From NCBI RefSeq assembly GCF_023347235.1, contig NZ_CP094467.1:1488001-1552000 (forward strand): a stretch of DNA of 64,000 nucleotides, read 5' to 3'. This document shows positions 7,478 through 17,072 of this stretch, piece after piece. A model generated the notes under the pieces. The model did not search any database. It saw only the letters and a program-made list of their open reading frames with translations, and was not told the origin of the DNA. Source of the DNA: Faecalibacterium sp. I4-1-79. GTDB lineage: Bacteria > Bacillota > Clostridia > Oscillospirales > Ruminococcaceae. The position numbers were made by a program, and so were the translations under genes. Each line of letters starts with the position of its first letter. The stretch's first letter is position 1.

Positions 7478-9334
7478 ATGAGAAGCAATAACCAAAAGGA
7501 GAATCAGGCGCTGACCCCGATGCAGAAGCAGGCAGTGCTGGTGTGCATCGTGTGTGCACTGGCGGCGCTGCTGACCATCGGTATCACCCTTACCATGCTC
7601 AAGCGGGGCAAGAACCCGGCGGAGCAGCCGGGGGATTCTTCCATTATTACCCCCGCGCCCGCCCCGGAAGGGGAGGAGGATATCTCTGACCACTATCAGA
7701 TCAACAAGACCTCCAGCGCGCTGCTCACCGGGACTGCTGATGCTGGTGACGCCTATCAGGAGCAGACCCTTTTTATCGGCGATTCCAACACGGTGCGTCT
7801 GTACGCCAGCGGTCTGATCTCGTTGCAGCAGTTCTGTGCCAAAGAGGGCATTGGTACCAGTGCCGCCCTGAATGAGGGCATCGTCACCTTCAAGCGGGAC
7901 GATAACCGCTACACCATCGCACAGGCAGTGGCAAAAATGAAGCCCCGCCGGGTGGTCATCATGCTGGGCACCAACGATAACGGCATGAACACCGAGGACT
8001 TTATCAGCAACTACACCGCGCTGGTACAGGCCATTCAGGCCAGCTATCCCCATACCGATATCATCGTCAACACGGTGCCGCCGGTCCCGTCCAACCACTC
8101 CAACTACCCCAACATGGACCAGACCCGTATTGATGATTTCAACATGGCGCTGCTGACCATGTGCGAGCAGCTGGGCGTCAAGTTCCTCAACTCTGCCGAG
8201 GCGCTCAAGGACGCCAACGGCTACGGCAATGTGGATTACTACCAGAGCGGGGACATCCACCTCAAGCCTGCAGGTCTGAAGGTGCTGCTGAAGTATCTGC
8301 GTACCCACGCCTATGAGACCGAGGATCGCCGCCCGGACACCAATAACATTCCCACCCGCGCCGAGTATACCGCTAACCCCAGCTCTGCCGTGGAAGCACC
8401 CAGCAGCTCGGAGGAAGTCTCTTCCTCGGCTGTTGAGGAAAAAACGGAGTATCAGGCCGGTTACCGTGTAGATAAAACCGGCGGCGGTACCCTGACCTGC
8501 GGCAACGAGAGCGGCAAGTCTCTTACCGTCAAGGTGACCAGCGCCGCCCAGACTGTTACTGTCACCGCAGTGCCGGAGGACGGCTATGTGTTCGTCAAGT
8601 GGAGCGATGGCGTGACCAAGCGCACCCGCACGGATACCAATTTTGACCAGAACGTGGATGTGACCGCTGTGTTTGCGGCAGCCTCTATCCAGATCAGCAG
8701 CAGCGGCAAGGCTGCGCTGGGGGATTCCTACACCTTCAAAGCTACCCTCAAGGGCAAGTATCTGGATACTTCCAGCATCCGCTGGTATGTCAATGGCAGC
8801 GAGGTGACACAGGCTGCCGGCAAGACCACCGTAAAGGGCGAGGTAGACCCCTCCATGCTGGGCGGCAACTTCCGGGTGTACGCCACCGCCAGCTATAATG
8901 ACTGCACTGTGACCAGCAACAAGCTGGAACTTTCGGTCAGCGGTGCACCGTCCAGCTCGTCCAGCAGTTCCAGTGCATCCTCTAAGGAGGATAAGCCTGC
9001 TTCTTCCAAGGACGAAACGTCTGCCTCCTCTAAGGAGGACAAACCGGCCTCTTCCAAGGAGGAGAAGCCCGCTTCTTCCTCCTCGAACGGTACTTCTGAA
9101 AGCACCGGCAGCTCCTCCAAGGCAGAGAAGCCCGCCTCCTCTGCGGCTTCTTCTAAGGAAGAAAAGCCCACTTCTTCTTCGCAGAGCAGCTCCTCCTCCA
9201 AGGTGGAAAAACCTGCTTCTTCTAAGCAGGAGCACACGGCTTCCTCCAAGGAAGATGCACCGGCAACCTCTAAAGAGGAAAAGCCCGCGTCCTCCAAGAC
9301 CGAAGCCAGCGCCAGCAAGGAAGCTGCCAACTAA
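7478..9334 (+). CDS. Membrane-anchored SGNH hydrolase with serine-rich tail
   Basis: A 618-residue surface protein. A single N-terminal membrane segment spans residues 19-40. The SGNH/GDSL esterase domain has block I GDSN (nucleophile S103), block III GTND (164-167) and block V DIHL (D259, H261). An InlB/Flg-like beta repeat (VTAVPEDGYVFVKWSDG) lies near residues 360-380 and an Ig-like segment follows. The last 130 residues are repeats of the type SSKEEKPA. It probably deacylates a cell-surface glycan or peptidoglycan from outside the membrane. It follows the HAD gene by 39 bases with a GGAAGGAG site and may be co-transcribed. Confidence 0.85.
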   Translation: MRSNNQKENQALTPMQKQAVLVCIVCALAALLTIGITLTMLKRGKNPAEQPGDSSIITPAPAPEGEEDISDHYQINKTSSALLTGTADAGDAYQEQTLFIGDSNTVRLYASGLISLQQFCAKEGIGTSAALNEGIVTFKRDDNRYTIAQAVAKMKPRRVVIMLGTNDNGMNTEDFISNYTALVQAIQASYPHTDIIVNTVPPVPSNHSNYPNMDQTRIDDFNMALLTMCEQLGVKFLNSAEALKDANGYGNVDYYQSGDIHLKPAGLKVLLKYLRTHAYETEDRRPDTNNIPTRAEYTANPSSAVEAPSSSEEVSSSAVEEKTEYQAGYRVDKTGGGTLTCGNESGKSLTVKVTSAAQTVTVTAVPEDGYVFVKWSDGVTKRTRTDTNFDQNVDVTAVFAAASIQISSSGKAALGDSYTFKATLKGKYLDTSSIRWYVNGSEVTQAAGKTTVKGEVDPSMLGGNFRVYATASYNDCTVTSNKLELSVSGAPSSSSSSSSASSKEDKPASSKDETSASSKEDKPASSKEEKPASSSSNGTSESTGSSSKAEKPASSAASSKEEKPTSSSQSSSSSKVEKPASSKQEHTASSKEDAPATSKEEKPASSKTEASASKEAAN

Positions 9335-9389
9335 GGGCACATTCCGCGCCCGCGCCGCATAGGCTGGCGTGAGAGGAAGGTGGAGCCCT

Positions 9390-9611
9390 ATGTACTGGCA
9401 AGAAATGCGCACACCCTCCCTGCCCGGGGAGAACGACGTGACCAACGGCAGCGTGGATTACTACGATACCGACTGGGAAAATGTGGATAACAGCGCATTG
9501 GAGGAAGAAATGCAGAAATGCGGTCTGACGCCCTGCGAGGGAAAGACGCTGTGCCCGGACAACACCCCGGCACAAACAGACCTGTCTGCGTATGAAATCG
9601 TTTCTGAATAA
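9390..9611 (+). CDS. Small hypothetical protein
   Basis: A 73-residue acidic protein starting MYWQEMRTPSLPGEN; no domain recognised. AGGAAGG (9374-9380) supports ATG 9390; a GTG at 9369 would add seven residues. It lies 55 bases after the SGNH gene and is closed by a terminator, so it ends that transcript. Confidence 0.55.
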   Translation: MYWQEMRTPSLPGENDVTNGSVDYYDTDWENVDNSALEEEMQKCGLTPCEGKTLCPDNTPAQTDLSAYEIVSE

Positions 9612-9612
9612 C

Positions 9613-9655
9613 GAGAAGCCAGCTCTGCCGGGGGTGGGGCTGGCTTCTCCCTGTT
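9613..9655 (+). terminator. Terminator of the SGNH/small-protein transcript
   Basis: Eleven-base perfect arms (9613-9623 and 9639-9649) with a 15-base loop; the T run is short. Confidence 0.65.
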
Positions 9656-9695
9656 GATACACAAGTGGGAAATGCTGAAAAGAAAGTGAGATACT

Positions 9696-10436
9696 ATGGC
9701 AAAATATTATTGCATCCTGTTCGATGCGGACAATACGCTGCTCAACTTTGATGCAGCCGAAAACAAGGCGCTGGCCGAAACGCTGGTAAACTACGGTATC
9801 GAGCCGGATGCTGAGACCGTGCAGACCTACCGCACCATCAACGAGGAACTGTGGCGGCAGCTGGAAAAAGGCCAGATCCGCCGCGAGAAGCTGTTCGGCG
9901 AGCGGTTCAGCCGCTTTTTAAAAGCCATCAATGCCGCCGGTGACGGTGTGGAGATGAACCGCTTCTATCTGGAGCAGCTGTCCACCCACCCGGATCTGAT
10001 GAGCCCGGAGGTGCTGGACGTGCTGCGCGAGCTTTCGGAGGTAGCAACGCTGGCCATCGTCAGCAACGGCGCGCAGAAGGTGCAGACCCGCCGTCTGGCA
10101 GAAAGCGGCGTGATGAATTTTATGGAGGACGTGTTCATCTCTGAGAAAATGGGCTGCGAAAAGCCCAATGCCCGCATCTTTGATGCCGCCCTGCGCGCGC
10201 TGGGTGTGGAGAACCGGGAGCACGTCCTGATGGTGGGCGACAGTCTGCCCAGTGATATTCAGGGCGGCAGCAACGCCGGGCTGGATACCTGCTGGTACAA
10301 CCCAAACCACGCCGAGAACCCCGGCAAGGTGATCCCTACCTACGAGATCGCCAGTCTGGAAGAGCTGTATCCGCTGGTGATGGAGCAGGAGGAGCTGGCC
10401 AACGTTGGCCTGAAGAACCGCCGCCACCAGTGCTGA
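9696..10436 (+). CDS. HAD nucleotidase, YjjG-like
   Basis: HAD-superfamily phosphatase of 246 residues. Motif I is FDADNTL (residues 9-15), which carries the DxDxT pattern seen in YjjG-type pyrimidine nucleotidases. Motif II is IVSNGA (near 125), and motif III/IV KPN...MVGDSLPSDI follows (near 155-188). YjjG enzymes dephosphorylate non-canonical nucleotides; that role here is inferred. The ABC-F gene begins 40 bases downstream on the same strand. Confidence 0.82.
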   Translation: MAKYYCILFDADNTLLNFDAAENKALAETLVNYGIEPDAETVQTYRTINEELWRQLEKGQIRREKLFGERFSRFLKAINAAGDGVEMNRFYLEQLSTHPDLMSPEVLDVLRELSEVATLAIVSNGAQKVQTRRLAESGVMNFMEDVFISEKMGCEKPNARIFDAALRALGVENREHVLMVGDSLPSDIQGGSNAGLDTCWYNPNHAENPGKVIPTYEIASLEELYPLVMEQEELANVGLKNRRHQC

Positions 10437-10476
10437 AACATGAAAAAGAATAGATAACGGATAACGGATCAAAACT

Positions 10477-12372
10477 ATGCTGATACATTTAGAAAAACTG
10501 GGTAAGACCTTTGGCGAAAAGGTGGTGCTGCACGATGTGACCGCCAGTGTCGAGCGGGAGGACCGCATCGGCATCGTGGGACAAAACGGCGCGGGCAAGA
10601 CCACTCTGCTCAAGATCCTTACCGGCGAATATCAGGACTACGAGGGCGAGTTCAGCGTGACCCATGGGGTGACGCTGGGCTATCTGGAACAGAACGCAAA
10701 GCTGGATGCTACGCTGGATATCTACGGCGAGATGCGCGCCACCTTTGCCCCAGTGCTGGACGCCATGGCGCAGATGCAGATCTTGGAGCGCCGCATGGCT
10801 GCCCAGCCGGACAACGCCGACCTGCTGGCACAGCACGATGCTTTGCAAAACATCGTAGACGCCGCCGATGGCTACAACATGGACGTGAACATCAAAAAGG
10901 TGCTGTCCGGCATGGGATTTGCGCAGGATACATGGCAAAAGAACATTGCGGTGCTCTCCGGCGGCGAGCTGACGCGGCTGCGTCTGGCGAAGCTGCTGCT
11001 GGAAAAACCGGATGTCCTCATTCTGGACGAGCCCACCAACCACTTGGACTTTGCCACCATGGAATGGCTGGAAAACTACCTCAAGGGCTACTCCGGTGCG
11101 GTGCTGGTGGTCAGCCACGACCGCTATTTCCTCGATAATGTCTGTACAAAGATCTGGGAGGTGTCCTTCCAGACCATGACCACCTACAAGGGCAACTTCT
11201 CGGCCTATCTGCCCCAGAAGGAAGCCGCCGATGCCCTGCGCCAGAAGCAGCACGATGCCGACGTAGCACTGGCTGAAAAGCTGCAGGACTATGTAGACCG
11301 CAACCTTGTGCGCGCCTCCACCACCAAAATGGCGCAGAGCCGCCGCAAGCAGCTGGAAAAGCTGGAGATCACCGAGGCACCCAAGGACGAGACCAACCAG
11401 CTGAAGTTCCGCTTTGAATATGACGTAGAGCCGTGGAATGAGCTGGTGATGCTGAAAAACCTCAGCATCAAGATCGGGGAGCGCACCCTGCTGGAACCCT
11501 TTACCTATACGGTCTGCCGCGGGCAGCGGCTTATCATTGCCGGCCCCAACGGTGCAGGCAAATCCACCCTGATGCAGGTGCTGGACGGCAAGCGCCGCCC
11601 CTCCGGCGGCATGGTGCGGCTGGGCACCGGAGCACGTCCCAGCATCTTTGCCCAGCAGCAGAACCGTCTGGGACAGGGCAGGGTCATTGATGTCATCTGG
11701 AACAAGTACCCCCGCATGACCGAGCTGGAGGTGCGCAGCCACCTTGCAAAGCTGGGCTTCCGGGGCGATACCGTATTCAAGCCCTGCGAAGCATTGTCCG
11801 GCGGCGAGCTTGCGCGTCTGCGCTTTGCGGAGATCGTGCTGGAGCGCCCGAATCTGCTGTTTCTAGACGAGCCCACCAACCACTTGGACATCTATACCCG
11901 CGAGAACCTGACTGAGGCGCTGATGGCCTACACCGGTACCCTGCTGCTGGTCACCCACGACCGTCACCTGATGAACAGTCTGGCCTGTCCCATCCTCTAC
12001 CTTGAGGACGGCAAGGCAGTGCTCTATCCCAGCTACGATGCCCTGATGGGTCGTGCCGACCCGGTGCAGGCTGCCCAGAAGGCGGCCGAGCCCGCCAAGA
12101 CCGGCTACGGCAAGGAGCAGCGCCGCCGCCGCGCCGAGCTGCGCGCCAAGATCAAGGCATGCGAGGACGAGATGGAGGCCTGCGGTGCACGCGAGGTAGA
12201 GCTGGACAACGAGATCAACTCCCCGGAGGTATATAACGACCCCGACCTGCTGCGCCAGAAAAGCGATGAGCTGAGCGACCTGCGCTTCCATCAGGAGGAG
12301 CTTTTTGCCGCATGGGAAGCCGCCATGGAAGAACAGGAAGCCTACGAGCAGACGCAGCAGCCCGAAGAATAA
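10477..12372 (+). CDS. ABC-F family ribosome-associated ATPase
   Basis: Duplicated ATPase of 631 residues without membrane segments. The first domain has Walker A GQNGAGKT (35-42) and signature LSGGELTRL; the second has GPNGAGKS and LSGGELARL. Each has a Walker B ending LDEPTNHLD. A linker of about 80 charged residues separates them and a C-terminal coiled coil (about 545-620) follows. ABC-F proteins act on the ribosome; resistance subtypes cannot be told from housekeeping ones by eye. The ribosome site is weak. The Gx-type transporter gene follows at 15 bases. Confidence 0.92.
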   Translation: MLIHLEKLGKTFGEKVVLHDVTASVEREDRIGIVGQNGAGKTTLLKILTGEYQDYEGEFSVTHGVTLGYLEQNAKLDATLDIYGEMRATFAPVLDAMAQMQILERRMAAQPDNADLLAQHDALQNIVDAADGYNMDVNIKKVLSGMGFAQDTWQKNIAVLSGGELTRLRLAKLLLEKPDVLILDEPTNHLDFATMEWLENYLKGYSGAVLVVSHDRYFLDNVCTKIWEVSFQTMTTYKGNFSAYLPQKEAADALRQKQHDADVALAEKLQDYVDRNLVRASTTKMAQSRRKQLEKLEITEAPKDETNQLKFRFEYDVEPWNELVMLKNLSIKIGERTLLEPFTYTVCRGQRLIIAGPNGAGKSTLMQVLDGKRRPSGGMVRLGTGARPSIFAQQQNRLGQGRVIDVIWNKYPRMTELEVRSHLAKLGFRGDTVFKPCEALSGGELARLRFAEIVLERPNLLFLDEPTNHLDIYTRENLTEALMAYTGTLLLVTHDRHLMNSLACPILYLEDGKAVLYPSYDALMGRADPVQAAQKAAEPAKTGYGKEQRRRRAELRAKIKACEDEMEACGAREVELDNEINSPEVYNDPDLLRQKSDELSDLRFHQEELFAAWEAAMEEQEAYEQTQQPEE

Positions 12373-12387
12373 AGGAGCGTATCCTCT

Positions 12388-12933
12388 ATGCCTAAAAATC
12401 ACCGCAGCTATCAAAAAACACGGCACATCGCCCTGTCTGGTCTGCTGTTTGCACTGGCCATGGCGCTTTCCTTCATCGAGGGTACGCTGGTCATCCCGGG
12501 GCTTTTGCCGGGCATGAAGCTGGGCCTTGCCAACATCGTGGTCATGTACGCCTTGTTCTTCATGGGACCCCGGCAGGCACTGGTGCTGGATGTGCTCAAG
12601 GCGCTGTTCGTCTTTCTGGTGTCCGGCTTCACGGCGGGCTTCCTCTCGCTGTGCGGCGGGCTTTTGTCCCTTGCGGTGATGTGGGTGCTGTACTATCTTT
12701 TGCCGGTGCGCCCCACATGGTTCATCCTGTCGGTCTGCGGTGCACTGGCACATAACGTGGGGCAGCTGCTGGGCGCGGGGGTCATCATCTCCTCGTCCTT
12801 GTCGCTGTACTACGCTCCGGTCATGCTGGTGCTGGGGCTTGTCATGGGTGCGCTCACCTCGGTCACCCTGCGGGCGCTGCTGCCCGCGCTGGGCAAAATG
12901 GGCTTCAACACCCACGAAAACCGCCCCGAATGA
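12388..12933 (+). CDS. Gx transporter / heptaprenyl diphosphate synthase component I family protein
   Basis: Membrane protein of 181 residues with about five hydrophobic helices and the family segment LPGMKLGLANIVVMYALFF at residues 34-52. The family was first named after a heptaprenyl diphosphate synthase component but is now considered a membrane transport component, often beside flavinylated NusG-domain proteins. No such partner is present here. AAAGGAG (12372-12378) supports the ATG. Confidence 0.8.
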   Translation: MPKNHRSYQKTRHIALSGLLFALAMALSFIEGTLVIPGLLPGMKLGLANIVVMYALFFMGPRQALVLDVLKALFVFLVSGFTAGFLSLCGGLLSLAVMWVLYYLLPVRPTWFILSVCGALAHNVGQLLGAGVIISSSLSLYYAPVMLVLGLVMGALTSVTLRALLPALGKMGFNTHENRPE

Positions 12934-13008
12934 CCGACCATTCCGGCAAGGCAGTTGCATTTTGGCCGGAAATCTGTATAATAAGGAAACAACTGTATTT
13001 TTATCTAG

Positions 13009-13168
13009 GGTGTATCTGAAAAGTCGAAAATTTAGTCTATTTCTACAAACACAGCTGGATTTTGCGTTAAACAGCCTTGAAATCCACAAAGGATTCCTGC
13101 GGCTATTTGCCTTAAATCCCGCTTGTGCTTGCGAAATATTCGTCATTTTCTTTGTTTTCAGATACACC
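13009..13168. mobile_element. MITE-like element with 14-bp terminal inverted repeats
   Basis: GGTGTATCTGAAAA (13009-13022) is repeated inverted at 13155-13168. The 160-base interior is AT-rich against GC-rich neighbours and has no gene. I see no clear target duplication (CTAG on one side, TTAA on the other). Such ends resemble those of IS5-like elements, so it may be a non-autonomous derivative. It fills most of the 304-base gap before lon. Confidence 0.6.
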
Positions 13169-13237
13169 TTAAAAGACCCCAAAGGATAGCGCTGCCGCAG
13201 CATGGAAACTCGAGCGGCAGTCGGGAGGTGTTTGTAT

Positions 13238-15691
13238 ATGTCTGAAAAAGTTACCATCAAGGTCGAGCGGAAGGAGCTCCATCTGCCCACCATCGCACTG
13301 CGCGGGCTGGTGGTGTTCCCCAACAACCTTGTTCATTTTGAAGTCGGGCGGGAAAAGAGCATTGCCGCTGTGGAGTGGGCTATGGCCAACAACTCCAACG
13401 TATTTCTGGTAGCCCAGAAGGAGATGGAGACCAGCGAGCCCACCCAGCAGGACCTGTACACCTACGGCGTAGTAGCCGAGGTCAAGCAGGTGCTGCGCGT
13501 GTCGGACGAGCTGGTCAAGGTGCTGGTGGAGGGCAAGTACCGCGCCAAGCTGACCGAGTTGGATACCACCGGCGATTTTCTGCTGTCTGCCGTGCGCTCC
13601 GCTCCGGTGCGCGCCGCAAAGCCTGAAGAGGCTGTGGAGACCGAAGCACTGCTCCGCGCCCTCAAGACCGGCTTTGACGAGTATCTGGGCATGAACCCGC
13701 GCCTTGCCAAGGACGTGGTGTTCACCATCGTTTCCAGCGATGACCCTATGTTCCTCACCGAGTATATGCCGGCAAACCTCTTGTTCCGCTACGAGGACAA
13801 GCAGGCCGTGATGAACGAAAACACCCTCAACGGCCGCCTGCAGCGCCTTGTGGAGATGCTGCGCCGCGAATGTCAGGTGATGAAGATCGAAAAGGAGATC
13901 GCGGAAAAGGTCAACGAGTCCATGGACAAGAACCAGCGCGATTACTACCTGCACGAGCAGCTGCACATCATCAACGACGAGCTGGGTGAGGGGGACGATA
14001 CCCACGCCGAGGCTGATGATTACCGCCGCAAGATCCGGGAGCTGCACCTTGCGGAGGACAGCGAGAAAAAGCTGCTCAAGGAGGTAGACCGCCTGTCCCG
14101 GATGCAGAGCAGCAATCAGGAAGCCACGGTCATCCGTACCTATCTGGATACCTGTCTGGATCTGCCGTGGAACACCATGACCGTGGATGATCTGGATATC
14201 CACCGCGCCCAGCAGATCCTGGATCGGGATCACTACGGCCTGAAAAAGGTCAAGGATCGCATTCTGGAAATGCTGGCCGTGCGCAAGCTGGCACCGGATG
14301 TAAAGGCACAGATCATCTGCTTGGTCGGCCCTCCGGGCGTTGGCAAGACCAGTATTGCGCGTTCCATCGCGGAAAGCCTTGGCCGTAAGTATGTGCGCAT
14401 CAGTCTGGGCGGCGTGCGGGATGAAGCCGAGATCCGTGGCCACCGCCGTACCTACATCGGTGCCATGCCCGGCAAGATCATCAGCGCCATGATCACCGCC
14501 AAATCCTCCAACCCCCTGATGCTGCTGGACGAGATCGACAAGCTGGCAGGGGACTTCCGGGGCGACCCGGCGGCAGCTCTGCTGGAGGCGCTGGACCCGG
14601 AGCAGAACAGCACCTTCAACGATCATTTCATTGATATCCCCTTTGACCTGAGCCATGTGCTCTTTATCACCACCGCCAATGATCTGGGCAGCATCCCCGG
14701 CCCGCTGCGGGACCGCATGGACGTCATCGAGCTGCCCAGCTACACCCGCGTGGAAAAGTATAACATTGCCCGCAAGCATCTGCTGCCCAAGCAGCTCAAG
14801 GCCTGCGGCCTGACCGGCAAGGTCACCATGAATCAGAGCGCGCTCTACGGCATCATCGATGGCTACACCCGCGAGGCCGGTGTGCGTAATCTGGAGCGTA
14901 CCATCACCAGCGTGCTGCGCAAGTGCGCCCGCAAGATCGCTGCCGGCGAGGTGGAGAGCGTAGCTGTTACCGCTACCATGCTGGAGGAGCTGCTGGGCCC
15001 CCGCATCGTCAAGCCGGACTTCCTTAACCGCACCAACGCCGTGGGCATCGCCAACGGTCTGGCATGGACCAGCGTAGGCGGCGAGACCCTGCCCATCGAG
15101 GTGCAGGTCATGGATAACGGCACCGGCAAGATCACCGTTACCGGCTCTCTGGGCGATGTGATGAAGGAGAGCGCACAGCTGGCAGTTACTTGGGTGCGCG
15201 TCCACGCCGAGGAATACGGCATCGACCCCGAGCGGCTGAAAAAGTGCGACCTGCACATCCACGCCCCGGAGGGCGCTGTGCCCAAGGACGGCCCTTCTGC
15301 GGGCGTCACCCTGACCACGGCTCTGGTGTCCTGCCTGTCCGGCGTGCCGGTGCGCGGCGATGTTGCCATGACCGGCGAGATTACCCTGCACGGCAATGTG
15401 CTGCCCATCGGCGGTCTGCGGGAAAAGAGCATGGCTGCCTACCGTGAGGGTATGAAGACCGTGCTCATCCCCAAGGATAATGAGCCTGATCTGTATGACG
15501 TGGACGAGGAGGTCAAGAAGAATCTGACCTTCCTGCCCATGCAGAACCTCTCGCAGGTGCTGGCTGCCGCCCTGCTCAAGCCGAAGGCGGCAAAGAGCAC
15601 CGCAGGCCGCCCCCGCACCAAAAAGTCCAAAGCAGGGGAAAGCCGCATCCCTGCCGCGCCTGAGAAGAACCAGCCGGGCGCTGTCTGCTGA
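13238..15691 (+). CDS. lon: ATP-dependent Lon protease
   Basis: Cytosolic AAA+ serine protease (817 residues) that degrades misfolded and regulatory proteins. It shows the Lon N-terminal substrate domain (about 1-200), Walker A GPPGVGKT (364-371), Walker B LLDEIDK (near 430) and the catalytic dyad Ser687 (in PKDGPSAG) with Lys730 (in REKSMAA). The C-terminal tail ends in a basic, Ala/Lys-rich stretch. GGGAGGTG (13223-13230) fixes the ATG at 13238 rather than one 36 bases upstream. It leads a run with engB, a methyltransferase and hslO. Confidence 0.97.
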   Translation: MSEKVTIKVERKELHLPTIALRGLVVFPNNLVHFEVGREKSIAAVEWAMANNSNVFLVAQKEMETSEPTQQDLYTYGVVAEVKQVLRVSDELVKVLVEGKYRAKLTELDTTGDFLLSAVRSAPVRAAKPEEAVETEALLRALKTGFDEYLGMNPRLAKDVVFTIVSSDDPMFLTEYMPANLLFRYEDKQAVMNENTLNGRLQRLVEMLRRECQVMKIEKEIAEKVNESMDKNQRDYYLHEQLHIINDELGEGDDTHAEADDYRRKIRELHLAEDSEKKLLKEVDRLSRMQSSNQEATVIRTYLDTCLDLPWNTMTVDDLDIHRAQQILDRDHYGLKKVKDRILEMLAVRKLAPDVKAQIICLVGPPGVGKTSIARSIAESLGRKYVRISLGGVRDEAEIRGHRRTYIGAMPGKIISAMITAKSSNPLMLLDEIDKLAGDFRGDPAAALLEALDPEQNSTFNDHFIDIPFDLSHVLFITTANDLGSIPGPLRDRMDVIELPSYTRVEKYNIARKHLLPKQLKACGLTGKVTMNQSALYGIIDGYTREAGVRNLERTITSVLRKCARKIAAGEVESVAVTATMLEELLGPRIVKPDFLNRTNAVGIANGLAWTSVGGETLPIEVQVMDNGTGKITVTGSLGDVMKESAQLAVTWVRVHAEEYGIDPERLKKCDLHIHAPEGAVPKDGPSAGVTLTTALVSCLSGVPVRGDVAMTGEITLHGNVLPIGGLREKSMAAYREGMKTVLIPKDNEPDLYDVDEEVKKNLTFLPMQNLSQVLAAALLKPKAAKSTAGRPRTKKSKAGESRIPAAPEKNQPGAVC

Positions 15692-15712
15692 AAAACTAGA
15701 AAGGAACACGCC

Positions 15713-16315
15713 ATGATCTTCAATAAAGCAGATTTTATTGCCAGCTATGGCATTTCCAGCCAGCTGCCCGAGAGTGACCGCCCGGAGCTGAGCTTTTCGG
15801 GGCGCTCCAACGTGGGCAAATCCAGCCTCATCAACAAGCTGTGCAGCCGCAAAAATCTGGCGCGCGTGTCCAGTACGCCGGGCAAAACAGCTACCATCAA
15901 CTTCTATTCGGTGGATGATTGCTACTTTGTGGATCTGCCGGGCTACGGCTATGCCAAGGTGAGCAACGCCGACCGCGAGCGCTGGGACGACCTCATCAAC
16001 AGCTACTTCGAGGCGCCCCGCCACCACACCCTGCTGGTGCAGCTGTTGGACTGCCGCCACGCCCCCAGCGCAGACGATTTGCAGATGCTGCGCTATCTGC
16101 ACTACCACCGCATCCCCTATGTGGTGGCGCTGACCAAGGCGGATAAACTGAAAAAAAGCCAGCTTGCCAAAACGCAGGAGGACTTTGAAAATATCTGCCG
16201 CCCCTACGGCTGCCAGAAAGTGGTGCTGACCAGTGGCGAAAACGGCTACGGCATCCCGGAGCTGCAGGCGGTACTCAACGCCGCAGTGGCTGCGGAAAAC
16301 GAGGAAGCGGAGTAA
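15713..16315 (+). CDS. engB: Ribosome biogenesis GTPase YsxC/EngB
   Basis: GTPase of 200 residues needed for large-subunit assembly. G1 is GRSNVGKS (about 31-38), G3 is DLPGYG (near 78), and G4 is TKADK (near 141). lon-engB linkage is common in Firmicutes. It starts 21 bases after lon and ends four bases before the next gene. Confidence 0.95.
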   Translation: MIFNKADFIASYGISSQLPESDRPELSFSGRSNVGKSSLINKLCSRKNLARVSSTPGKTATINFYSVDDCYFVDLPGYGYAKVSNADRERWDDLINSYFEAPRHHTLLVQLLDCRHAPSADDLQMLRYLHYHRIPYVVALTKADKLKKSQLAKTQEDFENICRPYGCQKVVLTSGENGYGIPELQAVLNAAVAAENEEAE

Positions 16316-16319
16316 CGCC

Positions 16320-17069
16320 ATGGCTTACAACGAATTTGCCTATTTTTACGATGAATTCAACGGCGAGGCAGACTACGACGCCCTGTACAGCCAGATCCAT
16401 GCAAAGCTGGAAGCCCACGGCATCCACGACGGTATTGTGGCCGACCTTGGCTGCGGCACCGGGGAACTGACCCTGATGCTGACACAGGCGGGTTACGATA
16501 TGATCGGCATCGACCAGTCGGAAGAGATGCTCTGCGTGATACGGGATAAAGCCGAGCAGCTGGGGCTTTCCGGTCGGTTGCTGTTGCTGCGGCAGGACCT
16601 GCTCAAGCTGGATCTCTACGGTACCATCCGGGCGGCGGTATCCACCTTTGATACCTTCAACCACATCCCGGATCTGGATACCGCCATTGCCAACGCGGGC
16701 TTTTTCATGGAAAAGGGCGGCGTGTTCCTGTTTGATATGAACACCCCCTATAAGCACCAGAAGGTTCTGGGCGATAACGCATTTACCTTTGAGGAAGAGG
16801 ATGCCTCCTGCGTGTGGCGCAACCACTATAACGCCGCCGACCGCAAGGTGGAGATCACGGTGGACATTGATTATCACGAGACCGGTGAGCATTTCCACGA
16901 GGAATTCTGCGAGTATACCTATGATCTGGATACTATTCGTGCGGCGCTGGAAAAGCACGGCTTTGCGCTGGAAAGCGTCTGTGATGGCGAAACCTTTGGC
17001 CCGCTGACCGAAGAAAGCCAGCGCTATTTCTTCTGCGCAACAAAACAGTATACACAACTGGAGGGATAA
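16320..17069 (+). CDS. Class I SAM-dependent methyltransferase
   Basis: Methyltransferase of 249 residues with motif I VADLGCGTGE at about 39-48 and an acidic motif II (IGIDQSE) near 62-68. The N-terminus (YNEFAYFYDEFN) resembles the small-molecule methyltransferases often found beside Hsp33. The acceptor is unknown. The start ATG lies four bases after the engB stop and hslO starts three bases after its stop, so it is within the operon. Confidence 0.85.
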   Translation: MAYNEFAYFYDEFNGEADYDALYSQIHAKLEAHGIHDGIVADLGCGTGELTLMLTQAGYDMIGIDQSEEMLCVIRDKAEQLGLSGRLLLLRQDLLKLDLYGTIRAAVSTFDTFNHIPDLDTAIANAGFFMEKGGVFLFDMNTPYKHQKVLGDNAFTFEEEDASCVWRNHYNAADRKVEITVDIDYHETGEHFHEEFCEYTYDLDTIRAALEKHGFALESVCDGETFGPLTEESQRYFFCATKQYTQLEG

Positions 17070-17072
17070 CCT

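Noticed and set aside
13169-16321. A 1050-codon open frame on the minus strand opposite lon and engB
   Set aside because: It is a mirror of the GC-rich codon pattern of lon and engB, has no ribosome site and encodes a His/Gln/Ala-rich sequence without family features.
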